DNA from: SCGC-AG-212-J23 sp035649175
Lineage (GTDB): Bacteria > Pseudomonadota > Gammaproteobacteria > Burkholderiales > SG8-39
Length of the DNA: 64,000 bases
Assembly: GCA_035649175.1 (NCBI GenBank)
Contig: DASRKB010000011.1
Location: forward strand, 1-64,000
Direction of reading: 5' to 3'
Shown: positions 41,520-50,886 of the stretch, piece by piece
How the letters are laid out: each line of letters begins with the position of its first letter
How positions within the stretch are numbered: position 1 is the stretch's first letter
Notes under the pieces: model-generated
What the model was told of the DNA's origin: nothing
The model's database searches: none
What the model saw: the letters and a program-made list of their open reading frames with translations, nothing else
Translations under genes and position numbers: made by a program

Positions 41520-42352
41520 CGGTCCCGCTTCCAGCGGGCGCCTGGGACTGCCACTGCCACGTATTCGGTCCCGCGGCGCGGTTCCCCTACGCGGAGCCGC
41601 GCAGCTATACCCCCGAGGACGCGCCGCTCGAGGCCTACCTCGCGCTTCTCGATCATCTCGGATTCGAGCACGGCGTGCTGGTGCAGCCAAGCGCCTACGG
41701 GCGCGACAACCGCGCCATGCTCGATGCTCTGGCGCGAGAGCCGCGGCGCCTGCGCGGCGTGGCGGTCGGCGGCGCCGAGTTCACGCCCGCCGCGCTGCGC
41801 GCCTGGCACGCAGCCGGCGTGCGCGGGCTGCGCGCCAACGAATTCCGCCGCGACGGCAAGCCCTATTACCAGAACGGCGTGCGTCTTTCGGAGATCGAGC
41901 CGCTCCTTCCCGCCATGGCGGAGCTCGGCTGGCACCTCCAGCTCTGGATCGACGCACGCGACCTTCCCGATCTGCTCCCGGCCCTGGCGCGCCTGCCGGT
42001 GCCGGTCGTCGTCGATCACATGGGGCGCATGGAGCATCACCACGGCGTTGCGCATCCGGGGTTCCAGGCTCTCGTGCGCGCTGTGGGGGAGGGCAGGCTG
42101 TGGGCGAAGCTTTCCGGCACCTATCGGCTGGGCGCAACGCCGCCGGACTACCGCGAGGCGCGTCCCTTCCACGACGCGCTCATCGTAGCGAATCCGCGCA
42201 ATCTGATATGGGGCAGCGACTGGCCGCATCCGCGCCCCGAGGGCCCAATGCCCGATGCGGCTCGATTGCTCGAAGTATTTCTCCGCTGGACCGGCGATGC
42301 CGGACTGCGGCAGGCTATCCTCGTCGACAATGCCCGACGCCTCTACGGATGA
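41516..42352 (+). CDS. LigI-like amidohydrolase (2-pyrone-4,6-dicarboxylate hydrolase-like)
   Basis: 278 residues. The barrel motif WDCHCHVFGPAARFPY supplies the HxH pair, VVVDHMGRM the next His, and GSDWPHP the late Asp. This pattern is that of PDC lactonase and its relatives. In the operon it is flanked by a TctC and a cupin, so the substrate is probably a lactone or cyclic carboxylate imported by the TTT system. ATGA overlaps at both ends. Confidence 0.88.
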   Translation: MTVPLPAGAWDCHCHVFGPAARFPYAEPRSYTPEDAPLEAYLALLDHLGFEHGVLVQPSAYGRDNRAMLDALAREPRRLRGVAVGGAEFTPAALRAWHAAGVRGLRANEFRRDGKPYYQNGVRLSEIEPLLPAMAELGWHLQLWIDARDLPDLLPALARLPVPVVVDHMGRMEHHHGVAHPGFQALVRAVGEGRLWAKLSGTYRLGATPPDYREARPFHDALIVANPRNLIWGSDWPHPRPEGPMPDAARLLEVFLRWTGDAGLRQAILVDNARRLYG

Positions 42353-42744
42353 GCCGCACTCCTGTGAAGGGAAAGAAACGTCCCGCCGCACTCATTGAGG
42401 CGATGGCGCGCGTGCCATGGAAGGAATTCCCCGGCCACTTCGGGGGCGCGCTGTCCAAGATCCTCGCTGGCCCGGAGAACGTGGGCTCCAAACGGATCGA
42501 CTTCCGCATCTCGCGCTACGCGCCGAACGCGTACGTGGCCGAGCACTCGCACGAGATCCAGGAGCAGATCTACTACGTCCTCGAGGGAGAGGGCCTGCTC
42601 GAGGTGGACGGCGAAAGGCACCTCATGCGCCCGCACGACTACGTCTACGTGCCGCCGGGAGTGCGGCACAGCTTCACCAATACGGGAATCGCAGGGCTGG
42701 TTTTTCTCGTCGTGACTACGCCCGCCGAAGACGGGCCGGCATAG
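42349..42744 (+). CDS. Cupin domain protein
   Basis: 131 residues, single cupin. Metal ligands are seen in EHSHEIQEQIYYVLEGEG (HxH and Glu) and in GVRHSFTN. The start ATG 42349 overlaps the hydrolase stop. It may be an isomerase, dioxygenase or decarboxylase step. It is followed by the ThDP enzyme one base later. Confidence 0.85.
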   Translation: MSRTPVKGKKRPAALIEAMARVPWKEFPGHFGGALSKILAGPENVGSKRIDFRISRYAPNAYVAEHSHEIQEQIYYVLEGEGLLEVDGERHLMRPHDYVYVPPGVRHSFTNTGIAGLVFLVVTTPAEDGPA

Positions 42745-42745
42745 C

Positions 42746-44530
42746 ATGGCCAAGATGAAGGGCGGCGAGCTGATCGCCGAGTACCTGATTCGGCAGAAGG
42801 TGCCGTACATCTTCGGCATCTGCGGGCACGGCAACGTCGGCATCCTGGACCCGCTCTATGCCGCGCGCGATCGGCTGAAGCTCGTCTCGCCGCGCCACGA
42901 GCAGTGCGCCGGCCACATGGCGGACGGCTACTTCCGCGTCAAGCATCAACCGGTGGCGACGCTCACCTCGACCGGGCCGGGCTCGGCGAATCTCATCATG
43001 TCGCTCGCCACGGCGCTGTCCGACTCCTCCGCGTTCCTCGCCATCACCTCGAACGTGCCGACCTCGCAGATGAATCGCGCGCCGTTCCAGGAAATCTACA
43101 GGCACAACCAGGCGGACTTCCCTTCCGTGATTCGCCCGGTGGTCAAGCGCGCCTTCCAGCCGACGCGCGTCGACATGCTGCCGCTCGCGCTGCGGCAGGG
43201 GTTCGATACCATGGTCACCGGTCGCCCCGGCCCGGTGAACATCGATGTCCCGTACAACGTTTACCAGGAGGAGGACGAGGTCGAGGTGCCGCCAGCCTCG
43301 CATGTCATGGGCCAGGTACGGCCGGGGGCGTCTGAAGAGGATCTTTCGAAAGTCGTAGCGCTATTGGCGGACGCGATGCGGCCGGTCCTCTTCATCGGCC
43401 ACGGCGCGACCCTGTCCGAAGCGGGACCGGAAATCACGCGGCTCCAGCAGACCTACGGCATTCCTGTGATCACTTCGCCGAACGGCATGGGCTGCGTGCC
43501 GGCGGACGACCCGCTCACGCTCGGCTTCATCGGCAGGAACGGTGCCTACCCGGCGAACCAGGCCGGGCGCCACGCCGATCTCGTCCTCACCATCGGTACG
43601 CGCTTTGACGACCGCTCCTCGTCTTCATGGCACGCGGGCTACTCCTGGAACTTCCCGAAGACGAGGCTCATCCACGTCGACCTCGACCCGCAGGAGCTCG
43701 GGCGCAACTACCCGCCGACCCTCGGCATCGTCGCCGACGCGAAAGTCTTCGCGGCACAGCTTCTCGCTGCGCTCGCCCTGCGCGAGGGCCGCGGCGCACC
43801 GCCCTTGAAGAAGCAGCTCACGGAATGGCGCGCCGAGGTCGCCGGCTGGCAAAGCGACTGGGAAGCCTTCGTGCGTCCCCATTTCTCGAAGACGACCACG
43901 CCACTGCGGCCTGAATATGTGGTGGACGCGATGATGAAAGTGCTGCCCGAGGACGCGATCCTCACCTGCGACTCCGGAGTGCATCACAACTGGCTCATGC
44001 AGTTCTGGAAGCCCAGGCGCGCGCAATCGATGCTGAACAGCTGGGGCTATTCCTCGATGGGCTTCGGCGTGTGCAGCGTGATGGGCGCGCAGCTCGCCGC
44101 GCCCGAGCGGCCGTGCATCTCGGTGTGCGGCGACGGCGGTTTCTCCATGACGCCGTACGTCGTGGCGACCGCGGTCGAGTACGACCTCCCCTGCATATGG
44201 CTTGTGTGGAACAACTTCAGCTGGGCGGCGATCCGCGATATCCAGATGGGAATGTTCGGTGCAAGAGAGCTGGGCACTGCTTTCTATAGGAATAAGAAGC
44301 AGTACAACCCGGACTTCGCTGCGTGGGCCCGGGCGTGTGGCGCCGACGGCGTCACCGTCACGAAAAGCGAGGACCTCGCCGGCGCGCTGCGGCAGGCGAT
44401 CCGCAACAAGCGTCCCTGCGTGCTCGACGTGCACGTGGACGCCGAGGTGCGCCCGCCCTCGACCGGGACGTGGCAGCTGCCGCCGACGCCTTACAAGGAA
44501 CCGATCTTTGGCAAGCCATGGGTAGCGTGA
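42746..44530 (+). CDS. ThDP-dependent enzyme, acetolactate synthase-like
   Basis: 594 residues with the three-domain layout. The catalytic Glu52 lies in SPRHEQCAGHMADGY. The central domain shows PVLFIGHGATLSEAG, and the ThDP/Mg motif is CGDGGFSMTPYVVATAVEYD followed by WNNFSW. Such enzymes decarboxylate 2-oxoacids or ligate the resulting aldehyde. No regulatory subunit is adjacent, so a catabolic role is more likely than branched-chain synthesis. It overlaps the flavoprotein gene by 13 bp. Confidence 0.88.
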   Translation: MAKMKGGELIAEYLIRQKVPYIFGICGHGNVGILDPLYAARDRLKLVSPRHEQCAGHMADGYFRVKHQPVATLTSTGPGSANLIMSLATALSDSSAFLAITSNVPTSQMNRAPFQEIYRHNQADFPSVIRPVVKRAFQPTRVDMLPLALRQGFDTMVTGRPGPVNIDVPYNVYQEEDEVEVPPASHVMGQVRPGASEEDLSKVVALLADAMRPVLFIGHGATLSEAGPEITRLQQTYGIPVITSPNGMGCVPADDPLTLGFIGRNGAYPANQAGRHADLVLTIGTRFDDRSSSSWHAGYSWNFPKTRLIHVDLDPQELGRNYPPTLGIVADAKVFAAQLLAALALREGRGAPPLKKQLTEWRAEVAGWQSDWEAFVRPHFSKTTTPLRPEYVVDAMMKVLPEDAILTCDSGVHHNWLMQFWKPRRAQSMLNSWGYSSMGFGVCSVMGAQLAAPERPCISVCGDGGFSMTPYVVATAVEYDLPCIWLVWNNFSWAAIRDIQMGMFGARELGTAFYRNKKQYNPDFAAWARACGADGVTVTKSEDLAGALRQAIRNKRPCVLDVHVDAEVRPPSTGTWQLPPTPYKEPIFGKPWVA

Positions 44531-46008
44531 CCAAGGATCCCTACGACGTGATCGTGGTGGGCGGCGGCAACGCGGCGCTGTGCGCGGCCTTGTCCGCTTC
44601 GGAGCGGGTGAAAAGAATTCTTGTCCTCGAAAGATCACACGAGGAAGAGGCGGGCGGCAATTCGCGCTTCACGGCTGGCCTGATGCGCGTGGCGTACACC
44701 GGCGTCGAGGATCTGAAGAAGGTGATCGAACTCTCGCCGCAGGAGATCGAGCGCACCGACTTCGGTACCTATACCGAGGAGCAGTTCCTCGACGACATGG
44801 CGCGCGTCACGGAGTACCGCTGCGATCCCGACCTAACAGAATTGCTCGTCAAGAACAGTCTTCCGGCCGTGATTTGGATGCGGTCAAAGGGCGTGCGCTT
44901 CACCGCCGCCTGGGGCCGGCAGGCGTTCAACATCGGCGGCAAGTTCAAGTTCTGGGGCGGCCTCACGGTCGAGGCGGTGGGCGGCGGGCCGGGGCTCGTC
45001 GAGTCGCTCACGAATGCCGCGAGAAAGAACGGTGTCGAGATCTGGTACGGTGCCCGGGCGGTTTCGCTGCTCGCCGATGATGATGGTGTTCATGGCGTAA
45101 GGGTCAAACACCAGGGGAAAACTAAGGAAATCCGCTCCAAGTCCGTGGTGCTCGCTGCAGGCGGCTTCCAGGCGAATCCGGAGTGGCGCGCGCGCTATCT
45201 CGGACCCGGCTGGGAGCTCGCCAAGGTGCGCGGCACGCGCTTCAACACCGGAGACGTGATCCGCATGGCGCTCGACATCGGCGCCGCGCCGGTGGGCAAC
45301 TGGTCGGGCTGCCACGCGGTCGCCTGGGAGAGGAACGCCCCCGAGTTCGGCGACCTCGCCGTGGGCGACCAGTTCCAGAAGCACTCGTATCCCTGGGGCG
45401 TATATGTGAACGCGCACGGCCGGCGCTTCGTCGACGAGGGCGCCGACTTCAGGAACTACACCTATGCCAAGTACGGGCGCGTGATTCTTTCCCAGCCGGG
45501 ACAGTTCGCCTGGCAGGTCTTCGACGCCAAGGTGAAGGCGCAGCTGCGCGACGAGTACAAGATCCGCCAGGTGACGAAGGTGACGGCGAATTCGCTGGAA
45601 GAGCTCTGCGCGAAGCTCGAGGACACCGACGGCAAGGCCGCGCTCGAGGAGCTGAAGGCTTACAACGCCGCGGTGCGGACCGACATCCCGTTCAATCCGA
45701 ACGTCAAGGATGGAAGGCGCACGCAGGGGTTGAAGATCGACAAGACCAACTGGGCCAACACGCTCGACACGCCGCCTTTCGAGGCCTATGCCGTGACCTG
45801 CGGCATCACCTTCACCTTCGGCGGCCTGCGCATCAACACCGAGGCGCAGGTGCTCGACCTCGAGGGCGCGCCCGTCCCGGGGCTCTACGCCGCGGGCGAG
45901 CTCGTGGGCGGCATCTTCTGGTTCAACTACCCTGGCGGCACCGGCCTCACGAACGGCGCGGTGTTCGGGCGCAGGGCGGGCGCGAGCGCTGCGCTACACT
46001 CAACCTAG
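44518..46008 (+). CDS. tcuA: FAD-dependent tricarballylate dehydrogenase-like flavoprotein
   Basis: 496 residues. The FAD fold opens VIVVGGGNAALCAALSA and continues with HEEEAGGNSRFTAGLMR, matching TcuA and the fumarate-reductase flavoprotein group. The C-terminal segment GLYAAGELVGGIFWFNYPGG carries the second FAD contact. TcuA oxidises tricarballylate to cis-aconitate. Location next to tricarboxylate-type transport genes supports a polycarboxylate substrate, but a tcuB partner is not nearby. The symbol is by similarity of pattern only. Confidence 0.8.
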   Translation: MGSVTKDPYDVIVVGGGNAALCAALSASERVKRILVLERSHEEEAGGNSRFTAGLMRVAYTGVEDLKKVIELSPQEIERTDFGTYTEEQFLDDMARVTEYRCDPDLTELLVKNSLPAVIWMRSKGVRFTAAWGRQAFNIGGKFKFWGGLTVEAVGGGPGLVESLTNAARKNGVEIWYGARAVSLLADDDGVHGVRVKHQGKTKEIRSKSVVLAAGGFQANPEWRARYLGPGWELAKVRGTRFNTGDVIRMALDIGAAPVGNWSGCHAVAWERNAPEFGDLAVGDQFQKHSYPWGVYVNAHGRRFVDEGADFRNYTYAKYGRVILSQPGQFAWQVFDAKVKAQLRDEYKIRQVTKVTANSLEELCAKLEDTDGKAALEELKAYNAAVRTDIPFNPNVKDGRRTQGLKIDKTNWANTLDTPPFEAYAVTCGITFTFGGLRINTEAQVLDLEGAPVPGLYAAGELVGGIFWFNYPGGTGLTNGAVFGRRAGASAALHST

Positions 46009-46036
46009 TTTTCCGACAACAAACGAGGAGGGAATC

Positions 46037-47137
46037 ATGGATCAGTTCCAGCATTCGAGCCGGCGCGCGTTCGTGCGCGCCGCGGTGGCCGCAGCGCTCG
46101 CCGCTGCCCTGCCGCTGTCCGCGCAGGCGGCCGACTTCCGCGGCAAGACGATCGATTTCGTCATTCCGTTCCCGGTCGCGGGCGGCTCCGACGTCTGGGC
46201 GCGCTTCTACGCGCCCTACATGACCAAGTACCTTCCGGGCAATCCCACGGTGGTGGTGAAGAACGTTCCCGGCGGGGGCTCGACCCGCGGCGCGAACGAG
46301 TTCGCCGCGCGCGCGAAGCCCGACGGCCTTACGCTCCTCGGCACCTCGGGCTCGACGCAGTTCCCGTACCTCCTCGGCGACTCGCGCGTGCGCTACGAGT
46401 ACAAGGACTGGAAGGTCGTCCTCGCCTCGCCCACCGGCGGCGTGGTCTTCGTCAACGCCGATGTCGGCGCAAAGTCTGCCGCGGACCTGGCGGTGCTGCG
46501 CAAGGCGAGGCTCATCTACGGCAGCGAAGGCGCGACCTCGCTCAGCCTGGTCCCGATGCTCGCGTTCCGCCAGCTCGACCTTCCGGTGCAGTACGTGTTC
46601 GGCATGAAGTCCCGCGGCGGTGCGAGGCTCGCGTTCGAGCGCGGCGAGTCGACGATCGATTACCAGACTTCGTCGGCCTACCTGGCGAGCGTGGTGCCGC
46701 TGGTGAAGGCCGGCAAGGCGGTGCCGCTGTTCACCTTCGGCGTGCTCGACGACAACGGCAACCTCGCTCGCGACCCGACCTTTCCCGACCTGCCGCACGT
46801 GGGCGAGGTGATCGAGCGCGCGACCGGGCAGAAGCCGCGGGGCCTCGAGTGGAACACGCTGCTCGCCTTCATCACCGCGGGCTTCGCCGCCCAGAAGTTC
46901 GTGGTGCTGCCCAAGGGCACGCCCAAGGACATCGTCGACGCCTATACGCAGGCCTTCCGCAAGATGACCGCCGATCCGGAGTTCGTGGCGAAGAAGGACC
47001 AGGTGCTCGGCGACTATCCCCAGGCCACCGGCAAGGCCGCCGAGACGCTCTATCGCGTCGCCACGGAGGTGTCGCCGGCCTCGAAGTTCTGGGTGCGGGA
47101 GCACCTGTCGAAGAACTACAACGTGAAGTTCGAGTAG
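46037..47137 (+). CDS. TctC/Bug-family solute-binding protein 2
   Basis: 366 residues, longer than usual. The signal peptide (about 1-31, ending SAQA) is followed by TIDFVIPFPVAGGSDVWARF and VVVKNVPGGGSTRGANEFAA. It lies directly upstream of the fused TctA-TctB permease, so this rather than the first TctC is probably its cognate binding protein. GAGGAGG precedes the ATG. Confidence 0.9.
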   Translation: MDQFQHSSRRAFVRAAVAAALAAALPLSAQAADFRGKTIDFVIPFPVAGGSDVWARFYAPYMTKYLPGNPTVVVKNVPGGGSTRGANEFAARAKPDGLTLLGTSGSTQFPYLLGDSRVRYEYKDWKVVLASPTGGVVFVNADVGAKSAADLAVLRKARLIYGSEGATSLSLVPMLAFRQLDLPVQYVFGMKSRGGARLAFERGESTIDYQTSSAYLASVVPLVKAGKAVPLFTFGVLDDNGNLARDPTFPDLPHVGEVIERATGQKPRGLEWNTLLAFITAGFAAQKFVVLPKGTPKDIVDAYTQAFRKMTADPEFVAKKDQVLGDYPQATGKAAETLYRVATEVSPASKFWVREHLSKNYNVKFE

Positions 47138-47164
47138 CCGGCCGCGCGCGCGGCGGCGGACGCC

Positions 47165-49153
47165 ATGCTCGATACGCTCCTCGCCGCGCTCGCCGGCCTC
47201 TTCACCGCCCAGCACCTGCTGTTCATGGCGCTCGGGGTGACGATCGGCCTCGCGGTCGGCATCCTGCCCGGGCTGGGCGGCATCGCGGGGCTCTCGCTGC
47301 TGCTGCCGTTCCTCTACGGCATGGACGAGGTCTCGGCGCTCGCGATGCTGATCGGCCTCATCGCGGTGATCAACACCTCGGACACCTTCACCTCGGTGCT
47401 GATGGGCATCCCGGGCTCGAGCGCGAGCCAGGCCACGGTGCTCGACGGCTTCCCGCTCGCGCAGCAGGGGCAGGCGGCGCGCGCGCTCGGGGCGTCGTTC
47501 TCCGCCTCGCTCTTCGGCGGGCTGTTCGGCGCGCTGCTCCTCACCGGCGCCGTCGTCGTCGCGCGCCCGGTCATCCTCTCGTTCACCTCGGCGGAGATGT
47601 TCATGCTGGCGGTGTTCGGCATGTCGATGGTCGGCGTGCTCGCCGGCGCGAGCCTCGCCAAGGGGCTCGGCGCGTGCGGCATCGGGCTCGTGCTCGGCTC
47701 GATCGGGCCGGCGCCGGCCACCGGCGTGGAGCGCATGCACCTCGGCATCGAGTACCTGCGCGACGGTCTGCCGCTGGTCGTGGTGGCGCTTGGCCTTTTC
47801 GCCTTTCCGGAGATCGTGGACCTGCTTCGCCTGAATCGGCCGATCGCCCAGGCGAGGAAGCTGGGCGCGGGCTGGCTGCAGGGCTTTCGCGACACGCTGC
47901 GCCACTGGTTCATCTGCCTGCGCTGCTCGGGGCTCGGGGCGCTGGTCGGCGCGATCCCGGGCCTGGGCGGCAGCGTGGTGGACTGGATCGCGTACGGCCA
48001 CGTGGTGCAGACCTCGCGCGACAAGTCGAAGTACGGCAGCGGCGACATCCGCGGCGTGCTAGCTCCGGAGTCCGCGAACAACGCCTGCCAGGGCGGCGCG
48101 CTCATGCCGACGCTGCTTTTCGGCGTCCCGGGGTCGGGCAGCATGGCGGTGCTGCTCGCCGGGCTGGTGCTGCTCGGGATCGAGCCGGGCCCGAGCATGG
48201 TCGACGCGAACCTCTCGCTCACCTACACGGTGGTCTGGTCGCTCGCCATCGCCAACGTGATCGGCGCGGGCATCTGCCTCGCGCTCGCCGGGCCGATCGC
48301 GCGGCTGACGCTCATCCCGTTCACCCTGATCGCGCCCTTCATGATGGTGGTGATCACCTTCGCCGCGTTCCAGGCGCGCCGGGACCTCTCGGACCTTGTG
48401 CTGCTGCTCGGCGTGGGCTTCCTCGGCATCCTGCTGCGGCGCTTCGGGTGGCCGCGTCCCGCGGTGCTGATCGGCTTCGTGCTCGCCCCGCAGGCGGAGA
48501 CCTATTTCTACCAGGCCATGCAGTTCTACTCGTGGGGATTCCTGGCGCGCCCCGGCGTGCTCGCCATCGTCGCGATCACCGCAGTGTCGGTGCTCCTCGG
48601 CTCGCGCTCGCGCGTGGGCGAGGAGGGCGTCGTGCGTGGCGCGACGGGTGCTCCGCACCCGAGCGCGACGCAGCGCAAGCCGCAGGTCATCTTCACGTCG
48701 GCGGTTCTCGCCCTGTTCGCCTTCGCCGTGGTCGACGGGCTGCGACAGTCGTTCCTGGCGGCGGTGTTCCCGGTGGTGGTGGGGGCGGCCTCGCTGCTCG
48801 CCGGGGGCTACGTGCTATGGGCAGTGACCGGGCGCCGCGTCGCGCACCCCGCGAACCAGGACCAGGAAGTCACCGGCGCGCACGTCGGCGCCGCCGGCGT
48901 TGCGAGCCCTTGGACGAGCGTCGCCTGGTTCGCCGCGCTTTTCGCGCTTGCGGCGCTCGTCGGCTACATCCTCGCCGTGCTGGCTTTCTTCGCCGTTTTC
49001 GTGCGCAAGCGCGCACGCCGGGGCTGGCCGCTGACCGTCGCCTTCACCATCGCGGTGCTCGGCTGCGTGCTCGCCCTGGGCCACGCGCTGAGCCTCGACT
49101 TCCCGCGCGGGCTCCTGCAGGAAGTCGTGGAGCTGCCCTGGCCGCTCAACTAG
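47165..49153 (+). CDS. Fused TctA-TctB tripartite tricarboxylate transporter permease
   Basis: 662 residues. Residues 1-500 are a TctA large subunit: GLAVGILPGLGGIAGLSLLL, TSVLMGIPGSSASQATVLDG, then the second repeat GALVGAIPGLGGSVVDWIAY and FGVPGSGSMAVLLAG. After a hydrophilic linker near 490-515, a TctB-like four-helix domain fills about 515-660. The two are usually separate genes. Imports a carboxylate with a sodium or proton gradient. Last gene of the operon. Confidence 0.88.
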   Translation: MLDTLLAALAGLFTAQHLLFMALGVTIGLAVGILPGLGGIAGLSLLLPFLYGMDEVSALAMLIGLIAVINTSDTFTSVLMGIPGSSASQATVLDGFPLAQQGQAARALGASFSASLFGGLFGALLLTGAVVVARPVILSFTSAEMFMLAVFGMSMVGVLAGASLAKGLGACGIGLVLGSIGPAPATGVERMHLGIEYLRDGLPLVVVALGLFAFPEIVDLLRLNRPIAQARKLGAGWLQGFRDTLRHWFICLRCSGLGALVGAIPGLGGSVVDWIAYGHVVQTSRDKSKYGSGDIRGVLAPESANNACQGGALMPTLLFGVPGSGSMAVLLAGLVLLGIEPGPSMVDANLSLTYTVVWSLAIANVIGAGICLALAGPIARLTLIPFTLIAPFMMVVITFAAFQARRDLSDLVLLLGVGFLGILLRRFGWPRPAVLIGFVLAPQAETYFYQAMQFYSWGFLARPGVLAIVAITAVSVLLGSRSRVGEEGVVRGATGAPHPSATQRKPQVIFTSAVLALFAFAVVDGLRQSFLAAVFPVVVGAASLLAGGYVLWAVTGRRVAHPANQDQEVTGAHVGAAGVASPWTSVAWFAALFALAALVGYILAVLAFFAVFVRKRARRGWPLTVAFTIAVLGCVLALGHALSLDFPRGLLQEVVELPWPLN

Positions 49154-49169
49154 AGCGGCCGCCGCACCG

Positions 49170-49613
49170 TTACGGCGCGATCTGCGCGCGCACCTCGCCG
49201 CCCTTGTTGCGGTCGCTGTGCACGTTCACGTAGAGGTTGCCGGCTTTCCAGGCTTCGATCTGCGCCGGCGTGAGCTTGCGGCCCGCCGGAACGCTGTAGG
49301 TGTCGCCTTTCTTGTCCAGAGGGACGATCACTGGGCCATTCTGGCCCTTCGCGCCCTGGTGGATGTGCGCCATCGTGCCCGGCACATCCTTGGTGGTGAC
49401 GCTGCCGCTCAAACTGCCATCTTCCGCAAGGCGGAAGCTGCCGCTCCCCGACCCCGGAACGTTCACCGGGGGGACTTCCTCCGCTCCGGAGAGCTTGACG
49501 CTCACCGCGCCGCTGCCGGGCATCCAGCTCGGCGCGTGTTCCTGGTAGGTCGCGCAGGCGCCGAGCGCGAGCACGGTGATGCCGAGAAGCGTTGCCTTGG
49601 TGACGTTGTTCAT
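49170..49613 (-). CDS. CHRD-domain lipoprotein
   Basis: 147 residues with a lipobox LALGAC (Cys20). The CHRD domain follows: VKLSGAEEVPPVNVPGSGSG, MAHIHQGAKGQNGPVIVPL and LYVNVHSDRNKGGEVRAQI, with the conserved HIH and NVHS segments. Anchored to a membrane facing the periplasm or outside; function unknown. AAGGAGG lies before the ATG. Confidence 0.88.
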   Translation of the reverse strand: MNNVTKATLLGITVLALGACATYQEHAPSWMPGSGAVSVKLSGAEEVPPVNVPGSGSGSFRLAEDGSLSGSVTTKDVPGTMAHIHQGAKGQNGPVIVPLDKKGDTYSVPAGRKLTPAQIEAWKAGNLYVNVHSDRNKGGEVRAQIAP

Positions 49614-49664
49614 GGTCGAACCTCCTTGATTGGGCGAAACACCGGCGCGGCTAGAATATTCCTC

Positions 49665-50858
49665 ATGCCAAGGATCTCCGCCTCGCCTGCGCTCTCACGC
49701 CTGAGGATTCTAGACCTGTCCCGGGTGCGCGCGGGCCCGACCTGCGTGCGCCAGTTCGCGGATTTCGGCGCCGACGTGATAAAAGTGGAATCACCCCCGG
49801 GGGTGGACCCGAACGAGGGCATGGGCGGGCCACGCCACGGCCCCGACGTGCAGAACCTGCACCGCAACAAGCGCTCCCTGACGCTCAATCTGAAGCAGCC
49901 GCAGGCGCGCGAGATCCTGCACAAGCTGGTGAAGACCGCCGACGTGCTGGTGGAGAACTACCGGCCGGATGTCAAATACCGCCTTGGCATCGACTACGAC
50001 TCGCTCGCGAAGATCAACCCGCGCATCATCCTCGCGAGCATCTCCGGCTTCGGGCAGGACGGCCCGTACCGCGACCGCCCGGGCTTCGACCAGATCGCGC
50101 AGGGCATGAGCGGGCTGATGTCGGTCACTGGCGCGCCGGGCGAAGGACCGATGCGCACCGGCGCCGCGATCTGCGACCTCGCCGCCGGACTCTTCGCCGC
50201 GCTCGGCGTGATGACCGCACTCCTAGAGCGCGAGCACTCGGGCAAGGGACAGTGGGTGCAGAGCTCCCTGCTGCAGGCGGGGATCGCCCTGCTGGATTTC
50301 CAGGCGGCGCGCTTCCTCGTCAAGGGCGAGGTGCCGCCGCAGGTTGGCAACGATCATCCCACCAGCATGCCCACATCCGCGTACCGCACCGCCGACGGCC
50401 ACATGAACGTCGCGGCCTCGGGCGAGGGGCAGTGGCGCGCACTTTGCAAGGCGCTTGGCCGCGAGGAGCTGCTCGAGGACGAGCGCTTCAAGGGCGGCGA
50501 GGCCCGGGCGAAGAACCGCAAGGCCCTCAATGCCGCCATCAACGAGTCTCTATCGAAAAAGAGCTCGGATGAATGGATCGCAGCGCTCAACGCGGCGGGC
50601 GTGCCGTGCGGGCCGATTTATACTGTGGACAAGGTCTTCGCTGATCCGCAGGTCCAGCACCTGGGCGCGGCAACGGAAGTCACGCATCCGAAGCTCGGGC
50701 GCTACAAGCTGCTCGCGCAGCCTGCGCGCCTTTCGCGCACGCCGGCGGCCGTGGTGGCGCCCACGCCCGATCCCGGCGATCACACCGACGAGATACTGCG
50801 GGAGCTCGGCTATGGCGACGCCGAGATCGCGCGCTTTCGAGAGGAGAAGGTCGTTTAG
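49665..50858 (+). CDS. CaiB/BaiF (family III) CoA transferase
   Basis: 397 residues. Family openings are LRILDLSRVRAGPTCVRQFA and DFGADVIKVESP. The catalytic Asp is in GAAICDLAAGLFAALGVM, matching the formyl-CoA transferase Asp. NKRSLTLNLKQPQAREI is a CoA-binding segment. It moves CoA between carboxylic acids. It is paired with a TctC gene 28 bp downstream, a common arrangement for carboxylate uptake and activation. Confidence 0.92.
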   Translation: MPRISASPALSRLRILDLSRVRAGPTCVRQFADFGADVIKVESPPGVDPNEGMGGPRHGPDVQNLHRNKRSLTLNLKQPQAREILHKLVKTADVLVENYRPDVKYRLGIDYDSLAKINPRIILASISGFGQDGPYRDRPGFDQIAQGMSGLMSVTGAPGEGPMRTGAAICDLAAGLFAALGVMTALLEREHSGKGQWVQSSLLQAGIALLDFQAARFLVKGEVPPQVGNDHPTSMPTSAYRTADGHMNVAASGEGQWRALCKALGREELLEDERFKGGEARAKNRKALNAAINESLSKKSSDEWIAALNAAGVPCGPIYTVDKVFADPQVQHLGAATEVTHPKLGRYKLLAQPARLSRTPAAVVAPTPDPGDHTDEILRELGYGDAEIARFREEKVV

Positions 50859-50886
50859 GCAGGCAATCGAGAAAGGGAAGAGGACC

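Noticed and set aside
39552..41690. A 712-codon minus-strand open frame
   Set aside because: Only the last 308 codons (from 40478) form a recognisable dehydrogenase; the rest is antisense to the TctC and hydrolase genes and has no family pattern.
45947..48001. A 684-codon minus-strand open frame
   Set aside because: Antisense to the second TctC and the TctA-TctB gene; the Arg/His/Glu-rich composition is typical of shadow frames in GC-rich DNA.
46849..49233. A 794-codon plus-strand open frame
   Set aside because: Overlaps the fused permease in another frame and is Arg/Gly/Ala-rich without membrane helices.
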